Of a stretch of DNA of 64,000 nt, positions 40,175 through 48,706 are shown one piece after another (the stretch's first letter is position 1; each line of letters begins with the position of its first letter). The stretch lies in the NCBI GenBank assembly GCA_958296125.1, contig OY282444.1:4311623-4375622 (forward strand), in the 5' to 3' direction. The notes beneath the pieces were generated by a model. It ran no database searches, was not told the origin of the DNA, and saw nothing but the letters and a program-made list of their open reading frames with translations. The stretch is from an uncultured Poribacteria bacterium. Lineage in GTDB: Bacteria; Poribacteria; WGA-4E; PCPOR2b. The position numbers and the translations under genes were made by a program.

Positions 40175-42415
40175 ATGAAACCGTTTCTCGAAACGCTGCC
40201 CCCTGAGGTAGATACCAAGCTCCAAAATATAAAACCTCCGGAAGAACAACCGCGTATTCAAGTGGCTACCGATCTGATCGACGACGGTTCTTTTGGGGAA
40301 CAGTGGCTGGTGGTCACTGACGAACGTCTGCTCGTCATTCCGTCAGAGGGTGTCGATGGCGTTGTGGAGGTGCCGCTCAAAGTCATCACAGACACGAAGA
40401 TAGAGGAATTTGTGGGTGCCGGTCGTCTGGAGGTTGAACACAGCGGGGGCGAACCGACCTACCTATACTACTCCAATTCGTTGAGTCCCAAGTTTACTGA
40501 GGTCGCCGAAGGGATTAAGCAACTCACCAAGGGCGAAGCACTTACGCTGCCGACAGAGATTGAGCGTTCACGGTGTGACACATGCGGCCGGCTGCTACCA
40601 GAGAAGGACGGGGTTTGCCCGGCTTGCGTGAAAAAATGGCATACACTGAAGCGGATTATTAGCTACCTGAGCCCCTACCGGGGTCAGGTTACCCTCCTCA
40701 TGACCTTTGCGGTGGCAAGTCCCTTGATTAACCTCATTCCCCCGCTTATTGTTCGATACATCATTGACGATGTTCTCACAGTCCGAGCAAGCTTTGGGCT
40801 GCTGATATGGCCGGCAATGGGCCTTTTAGGTATCCTCTTCTCGACCTTCCTGTTTGAGATCATTGGGGGTTTCATGAGAGCCGAGATTTCAAGCCGAACC
40901 AGTAAGGATATCCGCACACAGCTCTTCCAGCATGTGCAGTATATGCCGTTGCGATTCTACGGCAAGCGGCAGATAGGCAGCTTAATAGCCAGATTCACCA
41001 ACGATGCAGATCGACTGGAGATGTTCCTGCTTTTCGGCATTCCCTTCATGCTGAGCAACACCCTGATGTTGATAGGCACGCTTGGACTGTTGCTCTACCT
41101 GAGTTGGAAATTGACCCTCTATGCGCTGCTCCCGGTCCCGCTCATTGTGCTGGGCAGCTTGTTGATTTGGGGACGGATGCGGCGTATCTGGATCCGCTGG
41201 CACGCCAAATGGGCACAGCTCTCCTCGCATCTCAACGAGTCTATCTCCGGCCTCCGCATCGTGAAAGCTTTCGCGCAAGAAGATCGGGAGGCGGTGCGTT
41301 TCAATGTGCGGAACGAGGAACTGTGGTCGGTGAGTGTTACCGGTGAACGAAATTGGTTCATTTTTTTTGCTGTGATGAATTTTCTTATCAGTTTTGGAAT
41401 GTTCTTCATCTGGTATTTTGGTGGAAGGCAGATTTTGCGCGACGAGCTAACATTCGGGGTCCTTATGGCGTTTATTCGCTACCTCTGGCAACTCTATCGC
41501 CCGTTGCAGTTCTTCAGTCAGATTAATAACTTTATAACCCGTGCATTCGCCGGTGCCGAGCGGATTTTCGAGATTATCGACACACGCTCTGAGTCGTTTG
41601 ACGATCCGGAGGCGATTCCCATCCCCCAAGTAGAAGGACGGGTCGCTTTTAAGGATGTCACATTCGGCTATGATCCGGGCAAACCGGTCCTTAGCGAAAT
41701 TAACTTTGATGTGAAACCGGGCGAGATGATCGGCTTAGTGGGTAAATCTGGGGTGGGCAAAAGCACCATGATTAACCTAATTTGTCGATTCTACGATGTG
41801 AATCGCGGCAGGGTAGATATTGATGGCATGGATATTCGGAAGATTCGGCTGGAAGATCTACGTCGCCATATTGGGGTGGTCCATCAAGACCTCTTCCTCT
41901 TCGATGGCACAATCGCTGAAAACATCGGTTACGGCAAGCCAGAGGCGACCTTAGATGAGGTCGTCAGCGCGGCAATCACAGCAGAAGCGCATGAATTCAT
42001 CGCCGCTAAGCAGGACGGGTATGACACGAAGGTGGGCGAGCGCGGAAACCAACTCTCCGGCGGCGAAAAACAGCGCATTGCCATCGCACGAGCGATTCTG
42101 CACGACCCCAAGATCCTAATCCTTGACGAGGCGACCTCCTCCCTTGATAGTGCCACGGAGAAAAAGATTCAGTCAGCCATCGCCCGGCTAGTCAAGGGTC
42201 GGACAACTTTTGCGATTGCACATCGGCTCTCCACCCTGCACAACGCCAATCGGCTAATTGTATTGGATGACGGTAAGGTTGCGGAGGTAGGGACGCACGA
42301 AGAACTGATGGCTCGGAAGGGGATTTTTTATAACCTTGTCCATACGCAGCAACAAACATCGGCGATCATAGCAGTCGGTGGTGGGAAGGATGACCCATCT
42401 CAAGGTAAGAGGTAG
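40175..42415 (+). CDS. MsbA-like ABC exporter with N-terminal PH-like region and zinc ribbon
   Basis: 746-residue half-transporter from ATG 40175. The first 130 residues resemble a PH-like (bPH) beta domain (EQWLVVTDERLLVIPSEG), followed by a zinc ribbon CDTCG...CPAC near 134-154, before an exporter transmembrane domain with six segments. The ATPase domain has Walker A GLVGKSGVGKST, signature LSGGEKQ, Walker B ILILDEATSS and H-loop AIAHRLST. It should work as a homodimer exporting a lipid or hydrophobic compound. The N-terminal addition is absent from classical MsbA and faces the cytoplasm; its role is unknown. Confidence 0.9.
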   Translation: MKPFLETLPPEVDTKLQNIKPPEEQPRIQVATDLIDDGSFGEQWLVVTDERLLVIPSEGVDGVVEVPLKVITDTKIEEFVGAGRLEVEHSGGEPTYLYYSNSLSPKFTEVAEGIKQLTKGEALTLPTEIERSRCDTCGRLLPEKDGVCPACVKKWHTLKRIISYLSPYRGQVTLLMTFAVASPLINLIPPLIVRYIIDDVLTVRASFGLLIWPAMGLLGILFSTFLFEIIGGFMRAEISSRTSKDIRTQLFQHVQYMPLRFYGKRQIGSLIARFTNDADRLEMFLLFGIPFMLSNTLMLIGTLGLLLYLSWKLTLYALLPVPLIVLGSLLIWGRMRRIWIRWHAKWAQLSSHLNESISGLRIVKAFAQEDREAVRFNVRNEELWSVSVTGERNWFIFFAVMNFLISFGMFFIWYFGGRQILRDELTFGVLMAFIRYLWQLYRPLQFFSQINNFITRAFAGAERIFEIIDTRSESFDDPEAIPIPQVEGRVAFKDVTFGYDPGKPVLSEINFDVKPGEMIGLVGKSGVGKSTMINLICRFYDVNRGRVDIDGMDIRKIRLEDLRRHIGVVHQDLFLFDGTIAENIGYGKPEATLDEVVSAAITAEAHEFIAAKQDGYDTKVGERGNQLSGGEKQRIAIARAILHDPKILILDEATSSLDSATEKKIQSAIARLVKGRTTFAIAHRLSTLHNANRLIVLDDGKVAEVGTHEELMARKGIFYNLVHTQQQTSAIIAVGGGKDDPSQGKR

Positions 42416-42460
42416 CACCGAATTATCGGTCTTGGCTCATGTCAAAAGAAAGTGCAAAAC

Positions 42461-42484
42461 GCGTGAAACGTGATGCGTGAAATG
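42461..42484 (+). repeat. GTGAAACGTGA-type small repeat
   Basis: GCGTGAAACGTGATGCGTGA is internally repetitive (GCGTGAAA twice). Related strings occur at 17051-17072 and, reversed, at 40138-40157, each just outside a gene. Confidence 0.4.
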
Positions 42485-42492
42485 CCGTTCCG

Positions 42493-42552
42493 CGCCCGGA
42501 CTCCCGTTCGCGGGGCTCGGTGCAGTCGGGCTAGGAAGCCCGACCAACGGGG
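42493..42552. repeat. GC-rich nested hairpins after the ABC exporter
   Basis: GTCGGGCT (42525-42532) pairs perfectly with AGCCCGAC (42537-42544) around AGGA, and outer arms CCCGTT (from 42503) and AACGGG (from 42547) can pair. It looks like a dispersed intergenic repeat; no T-run follows. Confidence 0.5.
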
Positions 42553-42576
42553 CTCATATCGGGGAGGGCAGGCATG

Positions 42577-42591
42577 TTTGGGAGTATGTCA
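42577..42591 (+). repeat. Stray IS200/IS605 right-end motif
   Basis: TTTGGGAGTATGTCA matches the right end of the tnpB element at 15616. The hairpin normally preceding it is missing, so this is a partial relic just outside the TIGR01777 gene stop. Confidence 0.55.
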
Positions 42592-42602
42592 AAGATTGGG
42601 AG

Positions 42603-43502
42603 TTAGTCTAGGACGTGCTGCAATGCGCTTTCAAGTTCAGGATATTGAAATACATAGCCGGTTTCCAAGAGGCGGGTAGGCTCTACACGGGTGCTTGAAA
42701 GAAAGAGTGTATCAGTCATCTCCCTACCAAAGATGATGCGAAGCCCGAAACTCGGCAAGGGAAATAGAGTCGGACGCTTCAAAACACGCCCCAACGTTTT
42801 CGTAAATTCACGGTTGGTGACCGGGTGGGGAGCGACATTGTTCACCGGACCCCGCAAGCTATCCGTAATTAGTGTGTGATGGATGGCACCGACCGCATCA
42901 TCCAACGCTATCCAGCTCATATATTGCCGCCCGTTGCCCAATATCCCTCCGACTCCCATCTTAAAGGGAGGCAGCATCTTTTCCAATGGTCCGCCTGCCA
43001 GACTCAGGACGACACCCGTTCGGAGATTCACAACGCGAATTTCCGTTTTGGCTACGAATTCGGTTGCAATTTCCCACTCTACGCACACCTCCGCCAAGAA
43101 GCCGAATCCCGATGGGCTACCCTCATTCATGGTCTCTGCGCCACGGTCCCCGTAGTAGCCGATAGCCGATGCACATATCAGGACTTTCGGGGGGGCTGCG
43201 AGATTGGCGAGGCATTCGCAGAGTAACCGGGTGCCTTTGACTCGGCTGTCAAAAATTCGCGCTTTTTTGTCGCGAGTCCATCTGCCTGAACCGATGTTCT
43301 CCCCGGCGAGATGGACCACAGCATCCAACCCTTCGAGACCGGCAGCATCAATACGCCCTGACTCCGGGTCCCAGTGGACTGCCGAGTCATCTGATCTCGG
43401 TCCGGATCTGACCAACCGGGTGACATCATGGCCCGCATCGGTGAGTAGAGAAATCAGTGCCGATCCAATGAGACCCGTTGAGCCGCTGATGAGAACTTTC
43501 AT
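42603..43502 (-). CDS. TIGR01777-family epimerase (SulA/YfcH-like)
   Basis: 299-residue extended-SDR-like protein. The Rossmann motif is SGSTGLIGSAL, followed by VVHLAGENIGSGRWTRDKK, a strong signature of the TIGR01777 family, CASAIGYYGDRGAE with the active-site Tyr, and SWIALDDAVGAIHH. The C-terminal DUF1731 part (PLPSFGLRIIFGREM) is present. ATG 43502 follows AAGGAAG. The family is widespread and its reaction is undefined, with some members affecting cell division or sugar nucleotides. No functional neighbour helps here. Confidence 0.92.
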   Translation of the reverse strand: MKVLISGSTGLIGSALISLLTDAGHDVTRLVRSGPRSDDSAVHWDPESGRIDAAGLEGLDAVVHLAGENIGSGRWTRDKKARIFDSRVKGTRLLCECLANLAAPPKVLICASAIGYYGDRGAETMNEGSPSGFGFLAEVCVEWEIATEFVAKTEIRVVNLRTGVVLSLAGGPLEKMLPPFKMGVGGILGNGRQYMSWIALDDAVGAIHHTLITDSLRGPVNNVAPHPVTNREFTKTLGRVLKRPTLFPLPSFGLRIIFGREMTDTLFLSSTRVEPTRLLETGYVFQYPELESALQHVLD

Positions 43503-43841
43503 AGGTATACTTCCTTCCTTTTACGGACAGTAGGAGCAACCGTTGTGATTGCCTTTCGTGCGGCAAAGCTTCGCGCACAGCGGGATCGAGTTGCCACGCA
43601 TTTCGCACGTCTGCCACCGATGGCTCCCCGGTAAACTCCCCCGACCACTTCGACCAACCGAATCCAGTTCGGGGTCGGGGTCAATTTTGAAGCGTTGCGG
43701 TGATAGGCCTATGGTCTGTGTCAGTTGAGGTTGATTGTTTGGTCCTTCATGGGGATTATGGCATGGAATCGTAAATTTGTCAAGTTTTCGTAATCTTTGC
43801 TTGACTTTCAGTGAGAGGCATTTTTCGCTCCTTTCATGGAC
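43503..43841. other. Gene-poor stretch with a possible coding relic
   Basis: 339 bases between two minus-strand genes. The minus strand from about 43660 down to 43540 is open and reads GFGWSKWSGEFTGEPSV and VRNAWQLDPAVREALP, which has protein-like composition but no start codon or known family. It may be the end of a lost gene. No promoter, terminator or repeat was recognised. Confidence 0.25.
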
Positions 43842-44738
43842 CTAGCCACGATCCGGCACACGCCATTGGGCATGCCAGCGGGAATCCCGCGACGGTCCTT
43901 CATCCTCGCTCCAGCGGCTTTGCATACTTTCAAACCTTTTCAGTTGTGGGCGAACATCGCGTTCCCATATTTCTTCAATCTGATCGAAGGTGAGCGACTG
44001 ACTCTCCGGCATCAATTCAGCGTAGGTGTCGAGCAGTTCTTTCGCTTTGGCCCCAAGCCACCGGACTTCATCGTCGACCATTCGCTCACCAACTTGGCGA
44101 TCTGATTCGTATGCGGTTGCCCCCATAGCGAAGTGGGGGCCTGATGCATCCGGTGCTGGCAGGCGTGAGACATCAACGCAATCCGGCTCCAATGCCCAAA
44201 GCAGCGAGGTCTCAACCTTACCGGCATGGTCGCCTCCGCTTTTGCCATCGCTGTCGAAGCCGGGTTGATTCGCCTCAAAATCCGGCAGACCGTATAGCTG
44301 CATGCCAAAATGTGGTTGGAGGATTTCAAGCAAAGTTTTAAGATCTTTCCAGTTGGGACCGTAATGCCCCGTCAAAAGGATGGCGGCATGAAAGCCTAGG
44401 GCATCGGCTGCCCGGACGTGGTAGCAGATATTCTTGAAATGCATCCACGCAGGCATCGCGGTCAACCATGGACGCTCCTCCCCGACGGTTCGATGTGCCC
44501 AAACTGCGTAACCGCCGTGTTCGTGGATATGCCAGTAATCGGGCGGAGCAACAATACCGCCATACTCACGGGCTGTTCGGCACGCGATCGCATGTGCTTT
44601 CAAAGCGTCGAGTCCAACCGCGTTGTGGGGACCGTGGGGTTCGCATAGACCGTAGCAAAAATAGACGACGGGACATTCCAAGAACGCGGCTTCCAGTTCA
44701 TCGGGAAGCATCCGTTCCCAGCGCACCTCTCTTCTCAT
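43842..44738 (-). CDS. Creatininase family protein
   Basis: 298-residue metal-dependent amidohydrolase-like protein. ATG 44738 follows AAAGGAAATC; an in-frame ATG 21 bases earlier has none. The N-terminal metal site appears as CEPHGPHNAVGLDALKA, where Glu and His of E-x-H-G-x-H and the later Asp are the usual ligands. ILLTGHYGPNWK corresponds to the family's GNGGN region, here with H-Y-G-P-N, and the late ALEPDCVDVSRL segment is typical. Relatives include creatininase, formamide hydrolases and the mycofactocin peptidase MftE; the substrate here is open. Confidence 0.88.
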   Translation of the reverse strand: MRREVRWERMLPDELEAAFLECPVVYFCYGLCEPHGPHNAVGLDALKAHAIACRTAREYGGIVAPPDYWHIHEHGGYAVWAHRTVGEERPWLTAMPAWMHFKNICYHVRAADALGFHAAILLTGHYGPNWKDLKTLLEILQPHFGMQLYGLPDFEANQPGFDSDGKSGGDHAGKVETSLLWALEPDCVDVSRLPAPDASGPHFAMGATAYESDRQVGERMVDDEVRWLGAKAKELLDTYAELMPESQSLTFDQIEEIWERDVRPQLKRFESMQSRWSEDEGPSRDSRWHAQWRVPDRG

Positions 44739-45140
44739 CGTGATTTCCTTTTGTCTCATATACTGGTGTGAATACCATTCTCTGTGGCACTTACGATATA
44801 AAGTTGTATCATTGTTACCACACTTTTCAGATTTAATTTCCGTTCACTACATTCAGTTTAGACAGTTTTGTAAGGATTCTGCCCTACTGCGACAGAACCG
44901 AATTATGGCATCTTAATTGCTCATCTCAAGGAAATTGTTGCCGAGCAAAATTTTATGATAACTTGGCGCATCTGTCAATCACAATCTATAGCAGGCTAGG
45001 GTCATTTAATCCCCCACAGTCCGTGCCGAGAGACCAGGGTCGGTGTTTCCCCCCGCTTGCGGGGGGATTAAGGGGGGTAAGGGGGGCTGCAGGGGTCAAT
45101 AGCAGGCAGGTCCCGGACCTAACAGATTTTGATTTTTCGC
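44739..45140. other. Intergenic region with inverted repeats
   Basis: About 400 bases without a gene. It holds one 18-base-type repeat at 45019-45040 and competing GC-rich hairpins at 45006-45071, described separately. The AT-rich part 44760-44960 shows no convincing promoter for the creatininase gene beyond its ribosome site. The downstream promoter at 45141 belongs to the lipoprotein gene. Confidence 0.5.
45006..45071. repeat. Nested inverted repeats around a copy of the 18-base unit
   Basis: TTAATCCCCC (45006-45015) is the exact reverse complement of GGGGGATTAA (45062-45071). Inside lies CCCCCCGC TT GCGGGGGG (45049-45066), an 8-base perfect stem that competes with the outer one. The enclosed GTCCGTGCCGAGAGACCAGG (45019-45038) is the 18-base unit with an extra AG. 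Confidence 0.7.
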
Positions 45141-45169
45141 TTGGCATCCGGTGGGTCCTATGATATACT
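45141..45169 (+). promoter_or_regulatory. Sigma70-type promoter of the lipoprotein/OMP operon
   Basis: TTGGCA (45141-45146) and TATACT (45164-45169) with a 17-base spacer, 53 bases before the lipoprotein start codon. Confidence 0.72.
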
Positions 45170-45222
45170 CAACACATCTTGCCGAGTCATTCTACATACA
45201 ATTTACGAAAGGAAGGATAACC

Positions 45223-45864
45223 ATGAACAGACTCGTTCTCTCTGTCACACTTCTGCTGGTAGGCATTACCTTCGCAGGGTGTTACACGCAAATTGGTTAC
45301 TATGAGCCACGTTCTCCAACCCGACAAACCTTCTCTCATCACCAGGATGAGCGCCAGCACCGAGATGAGGGCGAAACGATGGAATCCGAACAGGACGTGC
45401 AAGCAGAGGTTGAAGCAGAAAGCGCACCGCCCGAAGCGGAAGATGAGGGATACTACGGCCGTCGCAGATCCACCCACAGTGATTCTGACCTGTATTATCG
45501 GCCTTACGACTACGACTACTATCCCACCTCTCCATACTATGGCGGCTATCATCCCCTTTATCCCTATTATGGATATTCCTACTATCCATATCATTCACGT
45601 CATGGATATTACTCTGGTTATGGGTATCATGGATATCGTCATCATGGATATCGTCATCATCGGTATCGCTATTCAAAGCGGCTCTCCAAGATTGGCGATG
45701 TGCATTTTGGTAGGCAACGCTCGCAAAGCTATCGGGGGGTCAGATCCGGTCACCCATCTTCAAGGCGGCCAAGTCGGTCATTGATGAAGCGCGAAGAGAG
45801 TAAGGCTCCCGCTCGTAGTGCGTCTGGGTCACGGTTCGAGCGATCCCGGAGATCCGGAAGGAGG
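45223..45864 (+). CDS. Tyr/His/Gly-rich low-complexity lipoprotein
   Basis: About 214 residues from ATG 45223, with AAAGGAAGGA upstream. A signal peptide with lipobox (LVGITFAGC) predicts lipidation at Cys20. After an acidic, Glu-rich segment comes a stretch of about 70 residues composed mostly of Tyr, Gly, His, Pro and Arg, including an exact duplication of five codons (45631-45660, GYRHH), then a very basic Ser/Arg tail. No family is recognised. The next gene, an outer-membrane beta-barrel protein, starts 7-10 bases later with a strong ribosome site, so the two are co-expressed. A structural or surface role is inference. Confidence 0.75.
45631..45660 (+). repeat. 15-base tandem repeat in the lipoprotein gene
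   Basis: GGATATCGTCATCAT occurs twice in succession (45631-45645, 45646-45660), and a diverged third copy follows. It encodes the GYRHH repeats. Confidence 0.9.
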
Positions 45865-45874
45865 TAACAATCCA

Positions 45875-47164
45875 ATGAGAAGATTGATGAGAATCACCAT
45901 TGCTTTAGCGATGATGTTCACCGGCTTTGTGTTTGGAAGCAGAGTCGGAGTTGCACAGGTGGAGGAAATTGCCATTGGTCATACTTTTGGTCTCGGCGCA
46001 CGGACGATGGGGATGGGTGGGGCATTTCTCGCTGTTGCAGATGATTTCACGACGCTTTACTGGAATCCGGCGGGCCTTGCTCAGATTAGAAAGTTTGAGT
46101 TGTTTGGCAGCCTGTCACACAGCAAGCAGGACGTAGAAACAGAGCTCACCGGCGACCGTGCCGCGGCAGCTGAAAGATCGCAGACCCGTCCTAATTCGAT
46201 TGGCCTCGTTTATCCTTTATCCGCAACTCGTGGCGGATTTGCGCTCGCGCTCGGATATAATCGTCCCCAGAATTTTGATTCAGAAATTATCGTTAAGGGA
46301 CTAGATACGTCTTCCGGCTTATTGTTTAGCGGACTTGAGGTAGATGAAACGACCTCCAACAGCGGGGGTATCGGTATCTGGAGCTTTGGGGCGGGTGTCT
46401 TTATATCAGATAGTATCTTGCTTGGTGGCTCCATAGACTTTTGGCACGGCTCAAGTTTCAACGAGTTAAATAGCATGGCAGCGGACATTAATAACGTTGA
46501 CGAAGAGATAGAGCGTTTCACTTTTCACGACACTGTGGACCGAGAATATACAGGACTCAGTGGTAGGGTAGGCATGCTTGCTTTTGCCGGGGAAAATGTA
46601 ACACTCGGTGGGACTGTCACACTGCCAGTCGGCCTTGAAGTCGACGCGAGATGGGAACAACAAACGGTAGTGAACCTCGACAATGCTGAGGAGATTGTGG
46701 AGGGCGATAGCGGGTCAATCCTGTTTGATATTGAACGCCCGTTTGAGTTTGGCGGCGGCGTTGCTATCAAGCTCTTAGAAAAGCGGCTGACGCTTGCCGG
46801 TGATGCTCAATTTACAGATTGGACCCAGACGGAATATGACCCGCAACCAGCGGACGATATTCCACAAAACAATTTCGATCGGTATTATGACAGCACGATA
46901 CAGATTCGCGTCGGTGCAGAGTATCGTATACCGGGAATCGAAACCAGTGTGCGCGTCGGCTACTTCCGTGACCCAATTCCGTTCCAAGATAAAGAGATAG
47001 AGAATGATCGGGACTTTTTGACAGTTGGGGTAGGCAAGGTCTTCGACCAGATTATCAAATTCGATATTGCTTACATGCGAGGTTCATGGAAGCAATCAAG
47101 CAGTTCGCTGACAGAAAGTCAAACAGCCAACCGAGTGTTTGTGTCTGCGGGATATCGATATTGA
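45875..47164 (+). CDS. PorV/FadL-like outer-membrane beta-barrel protein
   Basis: 429-residue secreted protein from ATG 45875, preceded by GGAAGGAGGTAA. A signal peptide (RITIALAMMFTGFVFGSRVGVAQ) is followed by GARTMGMGGAFLAVADDFTTLYWNPAGLAQI, the hallmark of the PorV/UPF0164/FadL-like group of barrels. Repeated amphipathic strands with aromatic girdles run to the end, which closes with an aromatic-ended strand (VFVSAGYRY) as expected for assembly by BamA. It follows the lipoprotein gene in one operon and presumably sits in the outer membrane, implying a diderm cell. Transport substrate unknown. Confidence 0.88.
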   Translation: MRRLMRITIALAMMFTGFVFGSRVGVAQVEEIAIGHTFGLGARTMGMGGAFLAVADDFTTLYWNPAGLAQIRKFELFGSLSHSKQDVETELTGDRAAAAERSQTRPNSIGLVYPLSATRGGFALALGYNRPQNFDSEIIVKGLDTSSGLLFSGLEVDETTSNSGGIGIWSFGAGVFISDSILLGGSIDFWHGSSFNELNSMAADINNVDEEIERFTFHDTVDREYTGLSGRVGMLAFAGENVTLGGTVTLPVGLEVDARWEQQTVVNLDNAEEIVEGDSGSILFDIERPFEFGGGVAIKLLEKRLTLAGDAQFTDWTQTEYDPQPADDIPQNNFDRYYDSTIQIRVGAEYRIPGIETSVRVGYFRDPIPFQDKEIENDRDFLTVGVGKVFDQIIKFDIAYMRGSWKQSSSSLTESQTANRVFVSAGYRY

Positions 47165-47225
47165 GAGCCGCTATGTCAAGGAATAATTAAAACCACTAAA
47201 TCAAGATCTTGAGCCAAATATAAGA

Positions 47226-47260
47226 AAAGGCGTTGATTGAAAACCAACGCCTTTCTTTAT
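47226..47260. terminator. Bidirectional terminator between OMP gene and rplQ
   Basis: AAAGGCGTTG (47226-47235) pairs perfectly with CAACGCCTTT (47245-47254). CTTTAT follows on the plus strand and CTTAT on the minus strand, serving the convergent OMP gene and the ribosomal operon. Confidence 0.8.
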
Positions 47261-47279
47261 GCTTTCATGGACATCTACA

Positions 47280-47633
47280 CTATTCTACCAACTGGATATA
47301 CGCCATCTGAGCGGCATCGCTACGTCTCAACTCACCCTTGATGATACGGGTGTATCCACCATTACGGTCTTGATAACGGGGCCCGAGGTCATCGAACAAT
47401 TTTCGCAAAATGTCGTGGTCGTGGATGACCTTGGCGGCTTGACGGCGCGCATGTAAATCCCCTCGTTTGGCGAGCGTAATCAGTTTTTCAGCAACTCGCC
47501 TGAGCTCTTTACACTTTGGCAGGGTTGTACGAATTTGCTCGTGCTCAAATAGTGCGGTGGCTTGATTACTAAACAGTGCCTTACGGTGTCCGCTTGTTCT
47601 CCCGAGCTTCCTTCCCATTTTCCGGTGACGCAT
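47280..47633 (-). CDS. rplQ: 50S ribosomal protein L17
   Basis: 117 residues with the L17 start [20 protein letters not shown], followed by [19 protein letters not shown]17 binds 23S rRNA near the tunnel exit. It is the last gene of the alpha operon, 31 bases after rpoA, and is followed by a terminator. Length is typical of the short bacterial form. Confidence 0.97.
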   Translation of the reverse strand: MRHRKMGRKLGRTSGHRKALFSNQATALFEHEQIRTTLPKCKELRRVAEKLITLAKRGDLHARRQAAKVIHDHDILRKLFDDLGPRYQDRNGGYTRIIKGELRRSDAAQMAYIQLVE

Positions 47634-47664
47634 GATTTTTCATCCTCATTGTATTTTAGGCAAC

Positions 47665-48678
47665 TCAATTATCGTTATCGTTGTCAGGGGGGCTATCGTT
47701 ATCGTTGCCAAGGGTCATCCCTAAAGAAAGTCCCATATCCGAAAGAATGTCCTTAATCTCGGTCAGGGATTTTCTGCCGAAATTACGAAATTTCAACATG
47801 TCTGGTTCAGTCTTGACCACGAGGTCTCGGATGGTTGTAATCTTCGCAGCTTCCAGACAATTGGCAGATCGCACCGAAAGTTCGAGTTCTGCAACAGGCT
47901 TCGATAGCCACTTCTCACGCTGGAGTTCTTCCTCATCGACTTCCTCAACTGGTTCCACGTAGGTTTCATCAAAATCGCTAAATAGCCTGAGTTGATCTAA
48001 CAGAATATCCGAGGCCTGGGTAATTGCTTCTTTCGCCGTGACGCTTGCATCTGTCCATACTTCTAGGATAAGCCGGTCATAGTTCGTCATGTGTCCGACC
48101 CGTGTTTCTTCAACAACGAAATTGACTTTTCTGACCGGTGAAAACTTGGAATCGACCGAGATAACGCCAATCGGTTGATCGGGAAGATGTTCTTCCCCGA
48201 ACTCATATCCCCTGCCTCGACAGACTTTTATTTTTATATTCAAACCATCGCACTTATCAAGGGTGGCAATATGTTGGTCTGGGTTGATGATGTCAACCTG
48301 ACCGTTCGGTTGAATGTCAGCTGCGGTAACGTTACCAGAACCCTCTACGGATAAAACCAAGGTGACAATCTCATCGGTGTGAACGCGGAATCGAATCTCT
48401 TTGAGGTTAAGGAGCACTTGGGTGACATCCTCTTTCATCCCGTCAAGCGTTGAAAACTCATGCTTCACTCCATCCATTGCGACGGAAATAACAGCGGCAC
48501 CTTGAATTGAAGAAAGCAGGATGCGTCGGAGCGAGTTACCAATAGTCATCCCAAATCCTCGCTCAAGCGGTTCAGCGATAAATTTCCCATAATTAGGCTG
48601 CAAGTTATCAAAGTCCGCAACGAGGCGTTTTGGCTTGGTGATTTCCCGCTTCGGTGTGGTGATTTCCCTCCCTGTCAT
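47665..48678 (-). CDS. rpoA: DNA-directed RNA polymerase subunit alpha
   Basis: 337-residue alpha subunit. The N-terminal assembly domain has [21 protein letters not shown], and the C-terminal DNA-binding domain contains [20 protein letters not shown] with its helix-hairpin-helix and the [11 protein letters not shown] loop used for UP elements and activators. The protein ends in an Asp/Asn-rich tail encoded by a short tandem repeat (DNDNDN). ATG 48678 has GTAGGAGG upstream. Position between rpsD and rplQ is canonical. Confidence 0.98.
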   Translation of the reverse strand: MTGREITTPKREITKPKRLVADFDNLQPNYGKFIAEPLERGFGMTIGNSLRRILLSSIQGAAVISVAMDGVKHEFSTLDGMKEDVTQVLLNLKEIRFRVHTDEIVTLVLSVEGSGNVTAADIQPNGQVDIINPDQHIATLDKCDGLNIKIKVCRGRGYEFGEEHLPDQPIGVISVDSKFSPVRKVNFVVEETRVGHMTNYDRLILEVWTDASVTAKEAITQASDILLDQLRLFSDFDETYVEPVEEVDEEELQREKWLSKPVAELELSVRSANCLEAAKITTIRDLVVKTEPDMLKFRNFGRKSLTEIKDILSDMGLSLGMTLGNDNDSPPDNDNDN

Positions 48679-48706
48679 CTATCTCATCCTCCTACAAGTG
48701 GCTGCA

